The notes below the pieces were generated by a model, which was not told the origin of the DNA, did not search any database, and saw only the letters and a program-made list of their open reading frames with translations. From Mesorhizobium sp. L-8-3 (GTDB taxonomy: Bacteria > Pseudomonadota > Alphaproteobacteria > Rhizobiales > Rhizobiaceae), in contig NZ_AP023262.1 of assembly GCF_016756615.1 (NCBI RefSeq), forward strand, positions 2,667,501 through 2,731,500: a stretch of DNA of 64,000 nucleotides, in the 5' to 3' direction. Both the position numbers and the translations under genes were made by a program. This document shows, in pieces, positions 27,824-36,504 of this stretch. Every line of letters starts with the position of its first letter. The stretch's first letter is position 1.

Positions 27824-29266
27824 GTGTCGGAGACAGGAACAGTCTTGCGGGGCAGGTTCGAAGGCGTCGACCTTGATGAATTGGTCGACTGGCCGGCGGT
27901 TCGAACGTGGCTTTACTGGGGCATGTTCTGGCTCCTCGTCGCGCCGTCGGTGGGCGTGCTGCTGTCGGGCCTCTTCAATTTCCCCGACTATCTCGGCACC
28001 CAGCTGGAGACGACGTTCGGCAGACTGCGCCCGGTCCATGTCAATGGCGTTATCTTCGGCGCCTTTTCCTCGCTCTTCATCGGCGAATGCTACTATCTGG
28101 TGCCCCGGCTTTGCGGCGTGCGGGTGCCATGGTCGCGGTGGAACGTTCCGCTCGCCTGGGTCTGGAACGTCACGACCGCGGCAGCACTGATCGCGCTGCC
28201 GCTGGGCGAGAACCATGGCCTCGAGGCGGGCGAGTTTCCGCTGTTCGCAAAGATTCCGACCTTTCTCGTCGTCGCCGTCGCGACCGCGCAGTTCCTGCTG
28301 ACCATCGCCAGGCGCCTCGAGCCGCCGCTCTACGTTGCGCTCTGGTATCTCATTGGCGCCTTCGTCTGGACGACGATGAACCTCGTGCTGGGCATTCTCC
28401 TGCCTTACATGATCACCGGCATCAACAGCGCCGCCTTCCATGGCCTCTACATTCACTACATCGTCGGGCTGTGGCTGACGCCGGCCGGCTATGTGCTGAT
28501 CTACTATTTCCTGCCGATCAGCGTGCGCAATCCAATCTACGCCCACAAGCTCTCGCTCGTCGGCTTCTGGTCGCTCGCGCTGTTCTATCCTTTCGTCGGC
28601 ATACACCACTATCTGTACAGCCCTATCGCCGACTGGGCCGAGACGATCGCGATCGTGACCTCGATGCTGCTGATCATCCCGGTATGGACGGTGCTCGTGA
28701 ACTTCTTCGGCACGGTGATGGGCCGCTGGGACGGCTTTGGACGGAACCTGCCCGCGAAGTTCCTGATCATGGGTGCGATCATGTATCTTTTCGGGTGCTT
28801 CCAGGGGTCGACGGAGGCGCTGCGCCAGATTCAGCAGCCGACCCATTTCACCGACTTCGTCATTTCGCATTCGCACCTCACCGTATTCGGCACCTTCGTG
28901 GTGTGGGCGATGGGTGGACTGCTCTACGTCTGGCCGCGCGCATGCGGACGCGAGCTCTGGTCCTTCAAAATGGGCAACTGGGCCTTCTGGCTGATCACGG
29001 CCGGCATTTCCACCATGGGCCTCGGTCTGACCGCCGGCGGCCTGCAACAGGGCTTCCAGTGGATGGCCGGCACGGAATGGCTCGACACGGTGCTTGCGAT
29101 GCGGCCCTACTGGTTCGTCCGCACCATGGCCGGCATCAGCATGGACATCGGCATGACGCTGCTCGTCATCAATCTGATGCTGACGGCGCTCGCGCGACCG
29201 GCCCCGGCGGACGAACGCGCCGGCTTCGGCGTCGCTCCGGTCCCGGCTGGCGGAGCCGCCGAATGA
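27824..29266 (+). CDS. ccoN: cbb3-type cytochrome oxidase subunit I (CcoN-like)
   Basis: A roughly 480-residue integral membrane protein with about 12 hydrophobic helices. Heme and copper ligands can be placed: 'RPVHVNGVIFG', 'HGLYIHYIVG', 'GIHHYLYSP' (CuB His pair) and 'SHSHLTVFG' (His-x-His for the two hemes). The Tyr in 'LALFYPFVGIHH' matches the cross-linked Tyr of cbb3 oxidases. Sequence drifts from standard CcoN (SHSH for the usual GHVH). The GTG at 27824 is my choice of start; a longer frame reaching 27713 exists but begins with non-membrane sequence. It overlaps the next gene by 4 bases. Terminal oxygen reductase subunit, high oxygen affinity expected. Confidence 0.9.
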   Translation: MSETGTVLRGRFEGVDLDELVDWPAVRTWLYWGMFWLLVAPSVGVLLSGLFNFPDYLGTQLETTFGRLRPVHVNGVIFGAFSSLFIGECYYLVPRLCGVRVPWSRWNVPLAWVWNVTTAAALIALPLGENHGLEAGEFPLFAKIPTFLVVAVATAQFLLTIARRLEPPLYVALWYLIGAFVWTTMNLVLGILLPYMITGINSAAFHGLYIHYIVGLWLTPAGYVLIYYFLPISVRNPIYAHKLSLVGFWSLALFYPFVGIHHYLYSPIADWAETIAIVTSMLLIIPVWTVLVNFFGTVMGRWDGFGRNLPAKFLIMGAIMYLFGCFQGSTEALRQIQQPTHFTDFVISHSHLTVFGTFVVWAMGGLLYVWPRACGRELWSFKMGNWAFWLITAGISTMGLGLTAGGLQQGFQWMAGTEWLDTVLAMRPYWFVRTMAGISMDIGMTLLVINLMLTALARPAPADERAGFGVAPVPAGGAAE

Positions 29267-30897
29267 GCGGGCGCTTCGTCACTCTGGTCGCCGGCATCTT
29301 CTGTTTCTTCGCGGCCGTGATCATCCAGGGCTTCCTGCCTTTCTTCGAGCCCTCGGCGCGGACCACCCGCGTCAGCTCGGTGGTTCGCACGGATCTCGGC
29401 CAGTTGAAATGGATGATCACCGACGCGACCGACTACACGCCCCAGCAGCAGCGTGGTCGCGCCGTCTATCTGCGCGAGGGCTGCTGGTACTGTCATTCGC
29501 AATATGTACGTCCGGTAACCGGTGAGACGCGCCGCTGGGGGCCGGTGACCGAATCCGGTGAATATGCCTTCGACGTGCCGCATCTGTTCGGCACCCGCCG
29601 CATCGGCCCCGACCTGATGCGCGTCGGCCTGAAATTCAGCGACGAATGGCACTATGCCCATTTCTGGGATCCGCGAATGCTGTCGCCGGACTCGGTGATG
29701 GCGCCCTATCGCGGCCTGTTCGACAGCCAGGATGAGCGGGTGGGGATCGTAGACGACGGAACCGGCGGCCGCACCTTGCAGAAGACCCCCAGGACCGAGG
29801 CACTCTTCGATTTCGCCAGCAAGCAGCAGATCAGGCTGACGCCGAATTCCGACGGGCTGCTGTTCGTGCCGAGAAGAGCCCGCGACAAGGCGCCGGTCAT
29901 CCAACTGCCCAACGAGGAGTTCGACCTCGACACGGTGCAGATCGCCGCCGAGACGGAAGATCTGGAGGCGCTCGTGGCCTATGTCCAGAAGCTCGGCATG
30001 AACCGCGGCAAGTGGCGCGACCTGTTCGAGCCGCAGCAGCTCGAGGTCATGGACGCGACGATCCCGCGTTCGGAAGAATGGATCCGTCACGGCAAGCAGG
30101 TCTACGAGCGGCGCTGCCTTGGCTGCCACGGCGAAAACGGTGACGGCAACGGGCCCGCGGCGACCTTCATGTTCAACCAGCGCCCGCGCAACTTCAATGT
30201 CGCCGTGTTCAAGTTCAGGCTGACGAAGGAGCCTCTGCCGACCGACGGCGACCTGCTGCGCACGATAACCCGGGGCGTGCGTGGAACGGCGATGCCAGCC
30301 TGGTACGAACTGCCTCTCAACGATCGTCTCTCCGTGATCCAGTACATCAAATACGAGCTTGCGGTAGACCGGTCCGATCCGGCCAATCCTTATGCATATT
30401 TCGTTGAGGAGCCGCCCGGCCCTCCTCTCTACATCGGCAAGCCGCCGGCTCCGTCCCAGCAGATGCTCGATCGGGGCAAGCAGACCTGGCAGGTTGCGAA
30501 ATGTTGGGAATGCCATGGCCAGGGCGGGAAAGGTGACGGCGAAAAAGCTGCCGGGCTGAAGGACGACCTGGGCTTTGCGATCGTGCCTGCCGACCTCACC
30601 AGCGGGCAGTTCAAGTCGGGGCCGGCGGTCGAAGACATCTTCCGCACCATGACGACCGGGCTGAGCGGTACGCCCATGCCTTCCTATCGGGATGCCTTGC
30701 CCGAGGAAGACCGGTGGGCGCTCTCCTACTACGTTCTTTCGCTCTCAGCCTACAAGGATCCGCTGACGCTTGAACCCCTGGCGATCGTCGAGGCGCAGCG
30801 TGCCGCGCTCAATGACCTCGAGCTGAATGCGGCCACTCCGGCGACCGCTTACGATCCCGGCAGCGCCGGCGCTGCCGGGGAGGGCGGCGGAGGATGA
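29263..30897 (+). CDS. ccoO: CcoO fused to a diheme cytochrome c module (CcoO-CcoP-like)
   Basis: A 544-residue triheme protein. Residues 1-260 are CcoO: one N-terminal membrane anchor (5-28), C74-WY-C77-H78 with the CcoO signature 'CHSQYVRP' and 'RRIGPDL'. Residues 270-510 add two cytochrome c domains, with C285-LG-C288-H289 and C414-WE-C417-H418, as in CcoP. Met ligands are likely in 'GTAMPAW' and 'GTPMPSY'. Standard cbb3 oxidases keep CcoO and CcoP apart, so this fusion would supply all three c hemes in one chain. The tail is Gly/Ala-rich. Confidence 0.9.
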   Translation: MSGRFVTLVAGIFCFFAAVIIQGFLPFFEPSARTTRVSSVVRTDLGQLKWMITDATDYTPQQQRGRAVYLREGCWYCHSQYVRPVTGETRRWGPVTESGEYAFDVPHLFGTRRIGPDLMRVGLKFSDEWHYAHFWDPRMLSPDSVMAPYRGLFDSQDERVGIVDDGTGGRTLQKTPRTEALFDFASKQQIRLTPNSDGLLFVPRRARDKAPVIQLPNEEFDLDTVQIAAETEDLEALVAYVQKLGMNRGKWRDLFEPQQLEVMDATIPRSEEWIRHGKQVYERRCLGCHGENGDGNGPAATFMFNQRPRNFNVAVFKFRLTKEPLPTDGDLLRTITRGVRGTAMPAWYELPLNDRLSVIQYIKYELAVDRSDPANPYAYFVEEPPGPPLYIGKPPAPSQQMLDRGKQTWQVAKCWECHGQGGKGDGEKAAGLKDDLGFAIVPADLTSGQFKSGPAVEDIFRTMTTGLSGTPMPSYRDALPEEDRWALSYYVLSLSAYKDPLTLEPLAIVEAQRAALNDLELNAATPATAYDPGSAGAAGEGGGG

Positions 30898-30936
30898 TCG
30901 GTACGAAAAGGGCTTCGCCAGAAGGAAGATCGAACC

Positions 30937-31122
30937 ATGGAAGGCTTTGAGATCACGGGACCCTATGCGAGCGCGATGCTGATGAGCCTCGGCGCGCTTT
31001 GCGTCTTTGTCTGGGCCGTTCTCGCGGGGGCATTCCACGGCGCCGACGAGGAAGCCAAGAGGTTCTGTGAAAGGGAGATCGAAAGTGACGAAAACAGATC
31101 CCGCGCCGAACAATCCCGATGA
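30937..31122 (+). CDS. small membrane protein, CcoS-like
   Basis: A 61-residue protein with one hydrophobic helix (about 12-33) and a charged C-terminal tail ('ADEEAKRFCEREIESDE'). Size, topology and place resemble CcoS, the cbb3 maturation protein, but similarity is too short to be certain. It overlaps the next small gene by 38 bases. Confidence 0.65.
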   Translation: MEGFEITGPYASAMLMSLGALCVFVWAVLAGAFHGADEEAKRFCEREIESDENRSRAEQSR

Positions 31123-31288
31123 ACATTCGCCCGACGACGACCTGGAAGACTATGGCGGCGGCCAGGTGCAGGCGCGACATGGCCGCCTGCCCATCTGGCT
31201 GCTCGTGGTCTATGGGGTCATGTTCCTTTGGGGGCTCTACTACGCCTACCAATATTGGGGCGGGATCGGACCGGGGAGGATCGGCTAG
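31085..31288 (+). CDS. small single-helix membrane protein
   Basis: A 67-residue protein: an acidic, hydrophilic N-terminal 35 residues, then a helix rich in Trp and Tyr ('WLLVVYGVMFLWGLYYAYQYW'-type stretch, residues about 38-58). Start is GTG at 31085 after 'gggagatc'. Resembles the small accessory subunits of heme-copper oxidases (CcoQ/FixQ-like or CcoP anchor-like). As the CcoP part of the fusion lacks its own anchor, this could replace it (inference). Confidence 0.65.
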   Translation: MTKTDPAPNNPDEHSPDDDLEDYGGGQVQARHGRLPIWLLVVYGVMFLWGLYYAYQYWGGIGPGRIG

Positions 31289-31311
31289 TGCAAGGTCAAA
31301 AGGAGCGTAAG

Positions 31312-31407
31312 ATGTGGGCAGCCAGACTCGTGTTGGTGGCCGCAGTCCTGAATTTCGTCATTCTGGTCTCCGCCCTTGCCTCGAACGTCCTGCTCGTCGC
31401 TTTCTGA
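31312..31407 (+). CDS. 31-residue hydrophobic peptide
   Basis: A very short ORF (MWAARLVLVAAV... ending ALASNVLLVAF) preceded by a clear ribosome-binding site (aaggagcg). It is one transmembrane helix with almost no polar part. Its strong translation signal and its place among other mini membrane genes of the oxidase operon support it as real. Confidence 0.55.
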   Translation: MWAARLVLVAAVLNFVILVSALASNVLLVAF

Positions 31408-31421
31408 TCGGGAGGAGCAGC

Positions 31422-31544
31422 ATGCTTGCAGAAACCGCCTTCTCCTTAGCTGATGCGAGCGTCTTCCAGGTGATCGCGTTTTTCGGCGGCGCGGTCCTCC
31501 ACATCGCCTTTTTCGCGTGGGTGGTGTGGCTCATCCGCCGGTAG
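31422..31544 (+). CDS. 40-residue membrane peptide
   Basis: A short ORF after a perfect ribosome-binding site (gggaggagc, 31411-31419). It is a single helix ('VIAFFGGAVLHIAFFAWVVW') with a basic C-terminal 'LIRR' that would stay in the cytoplasm. One His lies in the helix. Probably an accessory peptide of the cbb3-type oxidase. Confidence 0.6.
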   Translation: MLAETAFSLADASVFQVIAFFGGAVLHIAFFAWVVWLIRR

Positions 31545-31595
31545 CGGGACGGGTCCACGGTCGATCGCTCCCGTCCGCGACAGGACAGTTTGCAG

Positions 31596-32345
31596 ATGAC
31601 GGCCTACTACCTGGTGATCTTCGGCGCCGGATTCCTGGGCAGCTTTCATTGCATCGGCATGTGCGGCGGCTTCGCCTGCGCCCTCGGCCGCGATCCGCGC
31701 GGCGGCGCCGCCACTGTCGCGCGCCACCTTCTCTACAATCTCGGTCGCCTGACGACCTACTGCTTTCTGGGCGCGTTGGCAGGGGCGCTGGGTCAAGCCG
31801 TGTGCATGACGTCAGGCGCGCCCGCGTCCTTGCCCTCCGGTCAGTTCGACACCGCGCAGCGGGTTCTTGCCGTCGTCGCCGGGCTTCTCATGATCGCCAT
31901 GGCGTTGCAGTTCTTCGGCTTGCTCCACGGCTTCCGCCGCGTCGCGATGGGTTTTGGCGGGAGTACGCTTGCCATGTCCTTGCGCAGCCTGATTGCGGCC
32001 CGGAGCCAGGCGGCCCCGATCGCGCTCGGTGTGTTCAACGGCTTCCTGCCGTGTCCTCTCGTCTATGCCTTCGCAGCCCAGGCGGGCAGCACGGCCGCTC
32101 CGCTTTCCGGCTTCCTGGTCATGCTGGCTTTCGGCCTCGGGACGTTTCCGGCGATGCTGACGATGGGCGGTCTGGCGCGCGTCCTGGCGCCGGCGTGGCG
32201 GCAGCGTGGAGTCTGGCTAGCCGGCAGCTTCATTCTTGCGCTCGGCGTGATCACGATCTGGCGCGGCGTCGTCTCGTTCGAGGCGCATCCGGATCATCAG
32301 GCGCACATCGAAAACGTCGGCCACGCGGAGCCGGATGCCGGATGA
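31596..32345 (+). CDS. TauE/SafE-type (CcoH-region) membrane protein, copper-related
   Basis: A 249-residue polytopic protein with the signature 'GSFHCIGMCGGFA' near the N terminus, the mark of the DsbD-like/SafE proteins encoded next to ccoI in many cbb3 clusters (often annotated 'sulfite exporter TauE/SafE'). The Cys and Met in this motif suggest copper or redox handling. About six helices; the C terminus is His-rich ('HPDHQAHIENVGHAEP'). It overlaps the P-type ATPase gene by 4 bases. A TTG two codons upstream is an alternative start. Confidence 0.85.
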   Translation: MTAYYLVIFGAGFLGSFHCIGMCGGFACALGRDPRGGAATVARHLLYNLGRLTTYCFLGALAGALGQAVCMTSGAPASLPSGQFDTAQRVLAVVAGLLMIAMALQFFGLLHGFRRVAMGFGGSTLAMSLRSLIAARSQAAPIALGVFNGFLPCPLVYAFAAQAGSTAAPLSGFLVMLAFGLGTFPAMLTMGGLARVLAPAWRQRGVWLAGSFILALGVITIWRGVVSFEAHPDHQAHIENVGHAEPDAG

Positions 32346-34513
32346 TGACGTCTGCCGGCGATTTCTGTACCCACTGTCGCCTGCCGCTCGGGCTACGCCC
32401 GATGCAGCGAACGCTCGACGGCGAGGCGTGCTCTTTCTGCTGCTACGGCTGCTGCATCGCCTATCAGGTGAAGACCGGAAGGAACGAGGAATTCGAGGCG
32501 ACGTGGCTCCTGATCCGCCTCGGCGTCGGCGGCTTTCTCTCGATGAACGTCATGCTTGTCAGCCTGGTGATCTATGCGGGCGCCTTCGATGCCGATGCCT
32601 GGCTGATCCCGTGGATCCACCTGCTGCTGTGGATCTTCGCGACGCCTGCCCTGGTCATTCTGGGGGAACCGTATCTGCGGGAGACCATCATCAATGCGCG
32701 ACAGGGACGCCTCACCTCCGCCGCTCTCGTCGTGCTCGGCGTGACCGCTGCCTACGCCTACTCGGTGTTCGCCATGTTCGAGCGGAGCCAGCATGTCTAT
32801 TTCGATACCGCCACGATGGTGCTGATGCTGTTCACCCTCGGCAGCTACATCGAGGCAGCCGGGCGCGCCAAGGCCGCGCGTGACCTGGAGCCGCTGCTCG
32901 CCGCCGAGAGCGAAAGCGCCACGGTCGTCGAAAACGGTATCGAGACGCGCCGCCCCGTGCGCGACATCGGCCCCGGCATGCTGGTTCGGACCATGCCCGG
33001 CGAGCGTGTGTCCGTCGACGGCGTCGTTGTCGAGGGTGAGTCTCACACCGATGAGGCGGCCATCACCGGCGAGAGCCGCCGCATCGTCAAGGGCGTCGGC
33101 TCGACGGTGATCGCCGGAAGTGTCAACCTCGACGGGCCGCTCCTGATCGAGAGCGCCGCCGCGGGGACCTCGACCCGCTGGGCGGGGATCTGCCATTCGG
33201 TCCGCGAGGCGCTGTCCCGTCCCAGCCCGCTGCAGCGGGTCGCCGATCGCGTCGTCGGCATGTCCGTGCCGTTTGTCGTCGTTCTCGGCGGGCTGACGAC
33301 CGTTTTGTGGGCCCGCTCGCTTCCCTTCGACCAGGCCCTTCTGGCCGGGCTCGCGGTGCTCGTCGTCGCCTGTCCCTGTGCGGTGGGTCTCGCCGCTCCG
33401 CTTGCGACCTCGCTCGGCATCGGGCGGCTCGCGCGTAGCGGCTGTCTCGTTCGCGACCCCGCCGCATTGGAGGCGCTGGGCCGTTGTCGGCTGCTTGCAT
33501 TCGACAAGACGGGGACGCTCACGTCCGGGACCCCTCGCATCGTCGGCGTCGATGCCGACGGGGTGGAGCGCGACGAGGTGCTTGCCCGCGCCGCCGGACT
33601 GGAGCGGCATTCCGAACACGGGTTTGCGCGAGCGGTCATGGCCGCGGCCAACCAGAGGGGTCTGGAGCCGGCCAAGGTTCACGACGTCCGCGTGGTGCCC
33701 GGTCGGGGCGTCCTCGGCAGCATCGGCGGCCAAACCGTGGCGGCCGGCAACGGTGCCCTGATGAAGGACATGGGCTGGCAGGCTGGACCCGCCTTGGGCG
33801 CGCGGGCACAGACGCTCGAGGCCAGCGGCCATTCGTTGATCCAGGTCGGTTGGACTGGGCGCGTTCGTGCCGTGCTGGCGCTCGACGACACCCCCCTTCC
33901 CGAAGCGCGTTCGACGATCGGGCAACTGCAAGGCCTCGGGCTGCATGTGGCGATCCTGACCGGCGATCTCGAACAGGCCGGGCGCCGGATCGGCGCCGCG
34001 GTCGGCATCGAGGACACTGCGGCCGGGCTGTCGCCCGAGGAAAAGAGCGCCGCGCTCGATCGTCTCCGTCAGACCTACCCGGTCGTGGCGATGGTCGGCG
34101 ACGGCCTGAATGACGGGCTTGCCCTGGCGGAAGCCGACATCGGCATTGCCGTCGGCAGCGCCACCGACCTGGCACGCGAGACGGCTACCGTCCTGTTGCC
34201 TTCGGGCGGCCTGTGGATGCTGCCGTGGGTCGTCTCGGTCGCCCGAATGGTCAGGCGGACGGTCATCACCAACCTCGTCTGGGCGTTCGGGTACAATCTG
34301 GTCGCCCTGACGCTTGCAGCGCTCGGCTTGCTGCAACCGGTCCTGGCCGCCGCCGTGATGGCAAGTTCCAGCCTTCTCCTGGTCGTCAACTCGCTGAGGC
34401 TTTGCCGGCTTCCCGAACCGGTTTCGACCCGGACACGGCAGGCGGACACGGAGCTGGACGGCGTCGGCGCGCTTGTTCCGGCGCTGACCCGTTCTGCGGT
34501 GCAAGGCGGATGA
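32342..34513 (+). CDS. ccoI: CcoI/FixI-type copper-transporting P1B ATPase
   Basis: A 723-residue P-type ATPase. The N terminus has Cys-rich sites ('FCTHC', 'CSFCCYGCC') typical of CcoI. The ion-path motif is C344-P-C346, the phosphorylated Asp is D388 in 'DKTGTLT', the actuator loop is 'TGES' and the hinge 'GDGLNDGLALAEADIG'. CcoI exports copper into the compartment where the CuB centre of cbb3 oxidase is assembled. It ends the operon that holds the oxidase genes and is convergent with the fcc/sox operon, 8 bases apart. Confidence 0.93.
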   Translation: MMTSAGDFCTHCRLPLGLRPMQRTLDGEACSFCCYGCCIAYQVKTGRNEEFEATWLLIRLGVGGFLSMNVMLVSLVIYAGAFDADAWLIPWIHLLLWIFATPALVILGEPYLRETIINARQGRLTSAALVVLGVTAAYAYSVFAMFERSQHVYFDTATMVLMLFTLGSYIEAAGRAKAARDLEPLLAAESESATVVENGIETRRPVRDIGPGMLVRTMPGERVSVDGVVVEGESHTDEAAITGESRRIVKGVGSTVIAGSVNLDGPLLIESAAAGTSTRWAGICHSVREALSRPSPLQRVADRVVGMSVPFVVVLGGLTTVLWARSLPFDQALLAGLAVLVVACPCAVGLAAPLATSLGIGRLARSGCLVRDPAALEALGRCRLLAFDKTGTLTSGTPRIVGVDADGVERDEVLARAAGLERHSEHGFARAVMAAANQRGLEPAKVHDVRVVPGRGVLGSIGGQTVAAGNGALMKDMGWQAGPALGARAQTLEASGHSLIQVGWTGRVRAVLALDDTPLPEARSTIGQLQGLGLHVAILTGDLEQAGRRIGAAVGIEDTAAGLSPEEKSAALDRLRQTYPVVAMVGDGLNDGLALAEADIGIAVGSATDLARETATVLLPSGGLWMLPWVVSVARMVRRTVITNLVWAFGYNLVALTLAALGLLQPVLAAAVMASSSLLLVVNSLRLCRLPEPVSTRTRQADTELDGVGALVPALTRSAVQGG

Positions 34514-34521
34514 GGACGTAA

Positions 34522-35796
34522 TCAGCCGAAGGTGTCGCGGGTGAACGCAGCGTACCAGCCGATTGCGTGCCGCGCCGTTTTCCGGCGAAGTTCGGCGCTT
34601 TCGCCAACCTTGCTGACGAAGCTGTCGACGACCTTGATCTTGCCGGTGACCGGATCGGGCCGGAAGTTCAGGGCGTTGGTGAACGCGTCGTCGCGGGCGA
34701 GAAACGTGTAGCAGGAGTTGAAGAGGTGGGGAGCAAACTGCCGTGATCCTGCAAGTTCCGCGGCTATCGCGAAGGCGCATGCCTTGGCCTGGCTATTTGC
34801 GGAGAAGGCGGATTTCGGCATGTCGCCTCCAATGATGGCGTCGCCGACGAGGTGGATATTTCGCTGCAATGTCGACTCGAACGTCATCGGATCGACCGGG
34901 CACCAGCCGGACTTGTCGGCCAAACCCGTCTCGATCGCCAGAGCCCCCGCACGTTGCGGCGGAATGACATTTGCCACCGCAGCCTTGAACGTCTCCCCTT
35001 CTGTGATCACGGATCGGGTACCGACGTCGACTGCTTTTGTCGCGCCGGTGAACTGTGCGGGCAGCCACTCGATCATGCCCGGATAGTGGCGGGACCAGGC
35101 TTCCTGAAAGACGTCCTGGGGCTTGAAGGCATCCTTCGCATCGAGAATCAGTATCTTGGACCTCGGCTTGTGCCGCTTGAAATAGTCGGCGACGAGCGAT
35201 GCCCGTTCGTAGGGACCCGGCGGGCATCGGAAAGGGTCCGGCGGAACCACGATCAGGAAGACCCCGCCGTCCTCCATGCTTTCCAGCTGCCGGCGCAGCA
35301 GCACGCTCTGCGGGCCGGCATTCCAGGCGTGCGGCATGACCTCGGTGGCCGCCTCGTCATAACCCTCGATGGCGTCGAGCCTGAAGGAGACGCCAGGGGC
35401 GAGGACGAGGCGGTCGTAGGGGAGGCGGCTCCCGCTCTTCAGTTCAACCGTCCTTGCGACGGGATCGATGCCGGTCGCCGCCTCGTGGACGATCATCACA
35501 CCGGATTTCTCGGCAAGCGACCGATAGCCGTGGGAGAGCGAATCGAGCGTGCGCAAGCCGGCCAGGAAGAGATTGCTGAAGAAGCAGGTGACATAGCGCT
35601 CCTTCGGCTCGACCAGGGTGACGTGGATCGGCGGCGCGAGGGCGGCAAGGTATCTGGCGACCGTCGCTCCGCCGATGCCGCCCCCGACCACCACGACGCG
35701 AGGCAGAGCCTGGGCCAGGGCCGCTTTCGGATCCGCCGCCGCCAGCAGCGTCGCTCCCGTCAGGCCAACAAACTTGCGTCGCGTCCATCGCGTCAT
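34522..35796 (-). CDS. fccB: sulfide dehydrogenase flavoprotein (flavocytochrome c FccB/SoxF type)
   Basis: A 424-residue flavoprotein with a twin-arginine signal ('RRKFVG' at residues 6-11). The FAD site 'VVVVGGGIGG' follows at 34-43. C71 in 'YVTCFFSNLFLAG' matches the Cys that binds FAD covalently in Allochromatium FccB, and the 'FRCPPGPYERA' Cys matches one half of the redox disulfide. It oxidises sulfide to sulfur or polysulfide in the periplasm and passes electrons to the cytochrome subunit encoded just upstream (4-base overlap). Last gene of the soxYZ-fccAB operon. Confidence 0.93.
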   Translation of the reverse strand: MTRWTRRKFVGLTGATLLAAADPKAALAQALPRVVVVGGGIGGATVARYLAALAPPIHVTLVEPKERYVTCFFSNLFLAGLRTLDSLSHGYRSLAEKSGVMIVHEAATGIDPVARTVELKSGSRLPYDRLVLAPGVSFRLDAIEGYDEAATEVMPHAWNAGPQSVLLRRQLESMEDGGVFLIVVPPDPFRCPPGPYERASLVADYFKRHKPRSKILILDAKDAFKPQDVFQEAWSRHYPGMIEWLPAQFTGATKAVDVGTRSVITEGETFKAAVANVIPPQRAGALAIETGLADKSGWCPVDPMTFESTLQRNIHLVGDAIIGGDMPKSAFSANSQAKACAFAIAAELAGSRQFAPHLFNSCYTFLARDDAFTNALNFRPDPVTGKIKVVDSFVSKVGESAELRRKTARHAIGWYAAFTRDTFG

Positions 35797-36161
35797 GGCG
35801 AACCGGTCCGACCGCTGCTCGTGGCAATGTAGTGTGCGACGCTGGCGAACTCCTCGTCGGTCAGCGACAGCGCGACCGCGTGCATGACATGGCTCGGCGC
35901 TTCGCTCGTTCGATAGGCCTTCAGCGCGCGAACGATCGCCTGCTCGTCCAGGCCGACAAGTGTCGGAATTCCCTGCTCGCCTCCGGCCGGGTCATGACAC
36001 GACGCGCAGGTGGCGGCGATCTGACGCCCTTGTTCGTTCCCGGCTGCGACGTGCGGCGCACCGAGCAGAACGAGGCTCGCCCCAACAAGCGCGCCGACGC
36101 GGCTCGCCCGCGCGCTCTGATGATGGAGCCGCAAGTCCTTCGGTCCGGTTCGCACCCTCAA
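35793..36161 (-). CDS. fccA: monoheme cytochrome c subunit of sulfide dehydrogenase (FccA/SoxE-like)
   Basis: A 122-residue cytochrome with a signal peptide (about 1-40) and one heme motif 'CASCH'. The sequence around it ('QGIPTLVGL') and a Met ('HVMHAVALSLTDEE') are typical of the small class I cytochromes that pair with FccB. It overlaps both neighbours by 4 bases (soxZ and fccB), so the four genes are coupled. Confidence 0.9.
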   Translation of the reverse strand: MRVRTGPKDLRLHHQSARASRVGALVGASLVLLGAPHVAAGNEQGRQIAATCASCHDPAGGEQGIPTLVGLDEQAIVRALKAYRTSEAPSHVMHAVALSLTDEEFASVAHYIATSSGRTGSP

Positions 36162-36484
36162 CGGACCACCAGATCGTGAGACAATGAAAACACCCTGCCG
36201 CCATCTTCTTCCCAGACGAATTCCAAGGGGCCGCTCTCCGTCGCGGTCAGGAAGTACTCGAAGAAGGGATTGGCCGAAACGGCCTCATGAAGATGGACGC
36301 TGAACACTTCAGTTTCGAGATAGGTGCAGGCAAATCTGTTGATGATCCTGCGCGGTATGACCGCGCCGTTCTCGTCGAGGCGCAGCCCGGTTTCCATGTC
36401 GTGGCTGATGATGGCCCTGACGGAGAAGATTTCCCCCTTCACGGCTGTATCCGGTACGATGACGCGCGGTTTGGGGGCCGTCAC
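36158..36484 (-). CDS. soxZ: thiosulfate/sulfide carrier subunit SoxZ
   Basis: A 108-residue protein with the SoxZ hallmarks 'ISHDMETGLR' and 'INRFACTY'. SoxZ pairs with SoxY to carry sulfur intermediates in the periplasm; it has no signal peptide and is exported with SoxY. The GTG at 36484 aligns with the normal SoxZ start and has a ribosome-binding site (gaggga); an ATG at 36538 inside soxY would add 18 unrelated residues. Confidence 0.92.
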   Translation of the reverse strand: MTAPKPRVIVPDTAVKGEIFSVRAIISHDMETGLRLDENGAVIPRRIINRFACTYLETEVFSVHLHEAVSANPFFEYFLTATESGPLEFVWEEDGGRVFSLSHDLVVR

Positions 36485-36504
36485 GGATCCGTCTCCCTCA
36501 GGGC

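Noticed and set aside
27907..29262. Long N-terminal extension of the triheme protein
   Set aside because: The frame is open through ccoN in another frame, but real protein sequence (membrane anchor, then heme motif) begins at 29263.
32393..34780. A 795-codon minus-strand ORF
   Set aside because: It is antisense to the copper ATPase gene and reads as low-complexity charged sequence.
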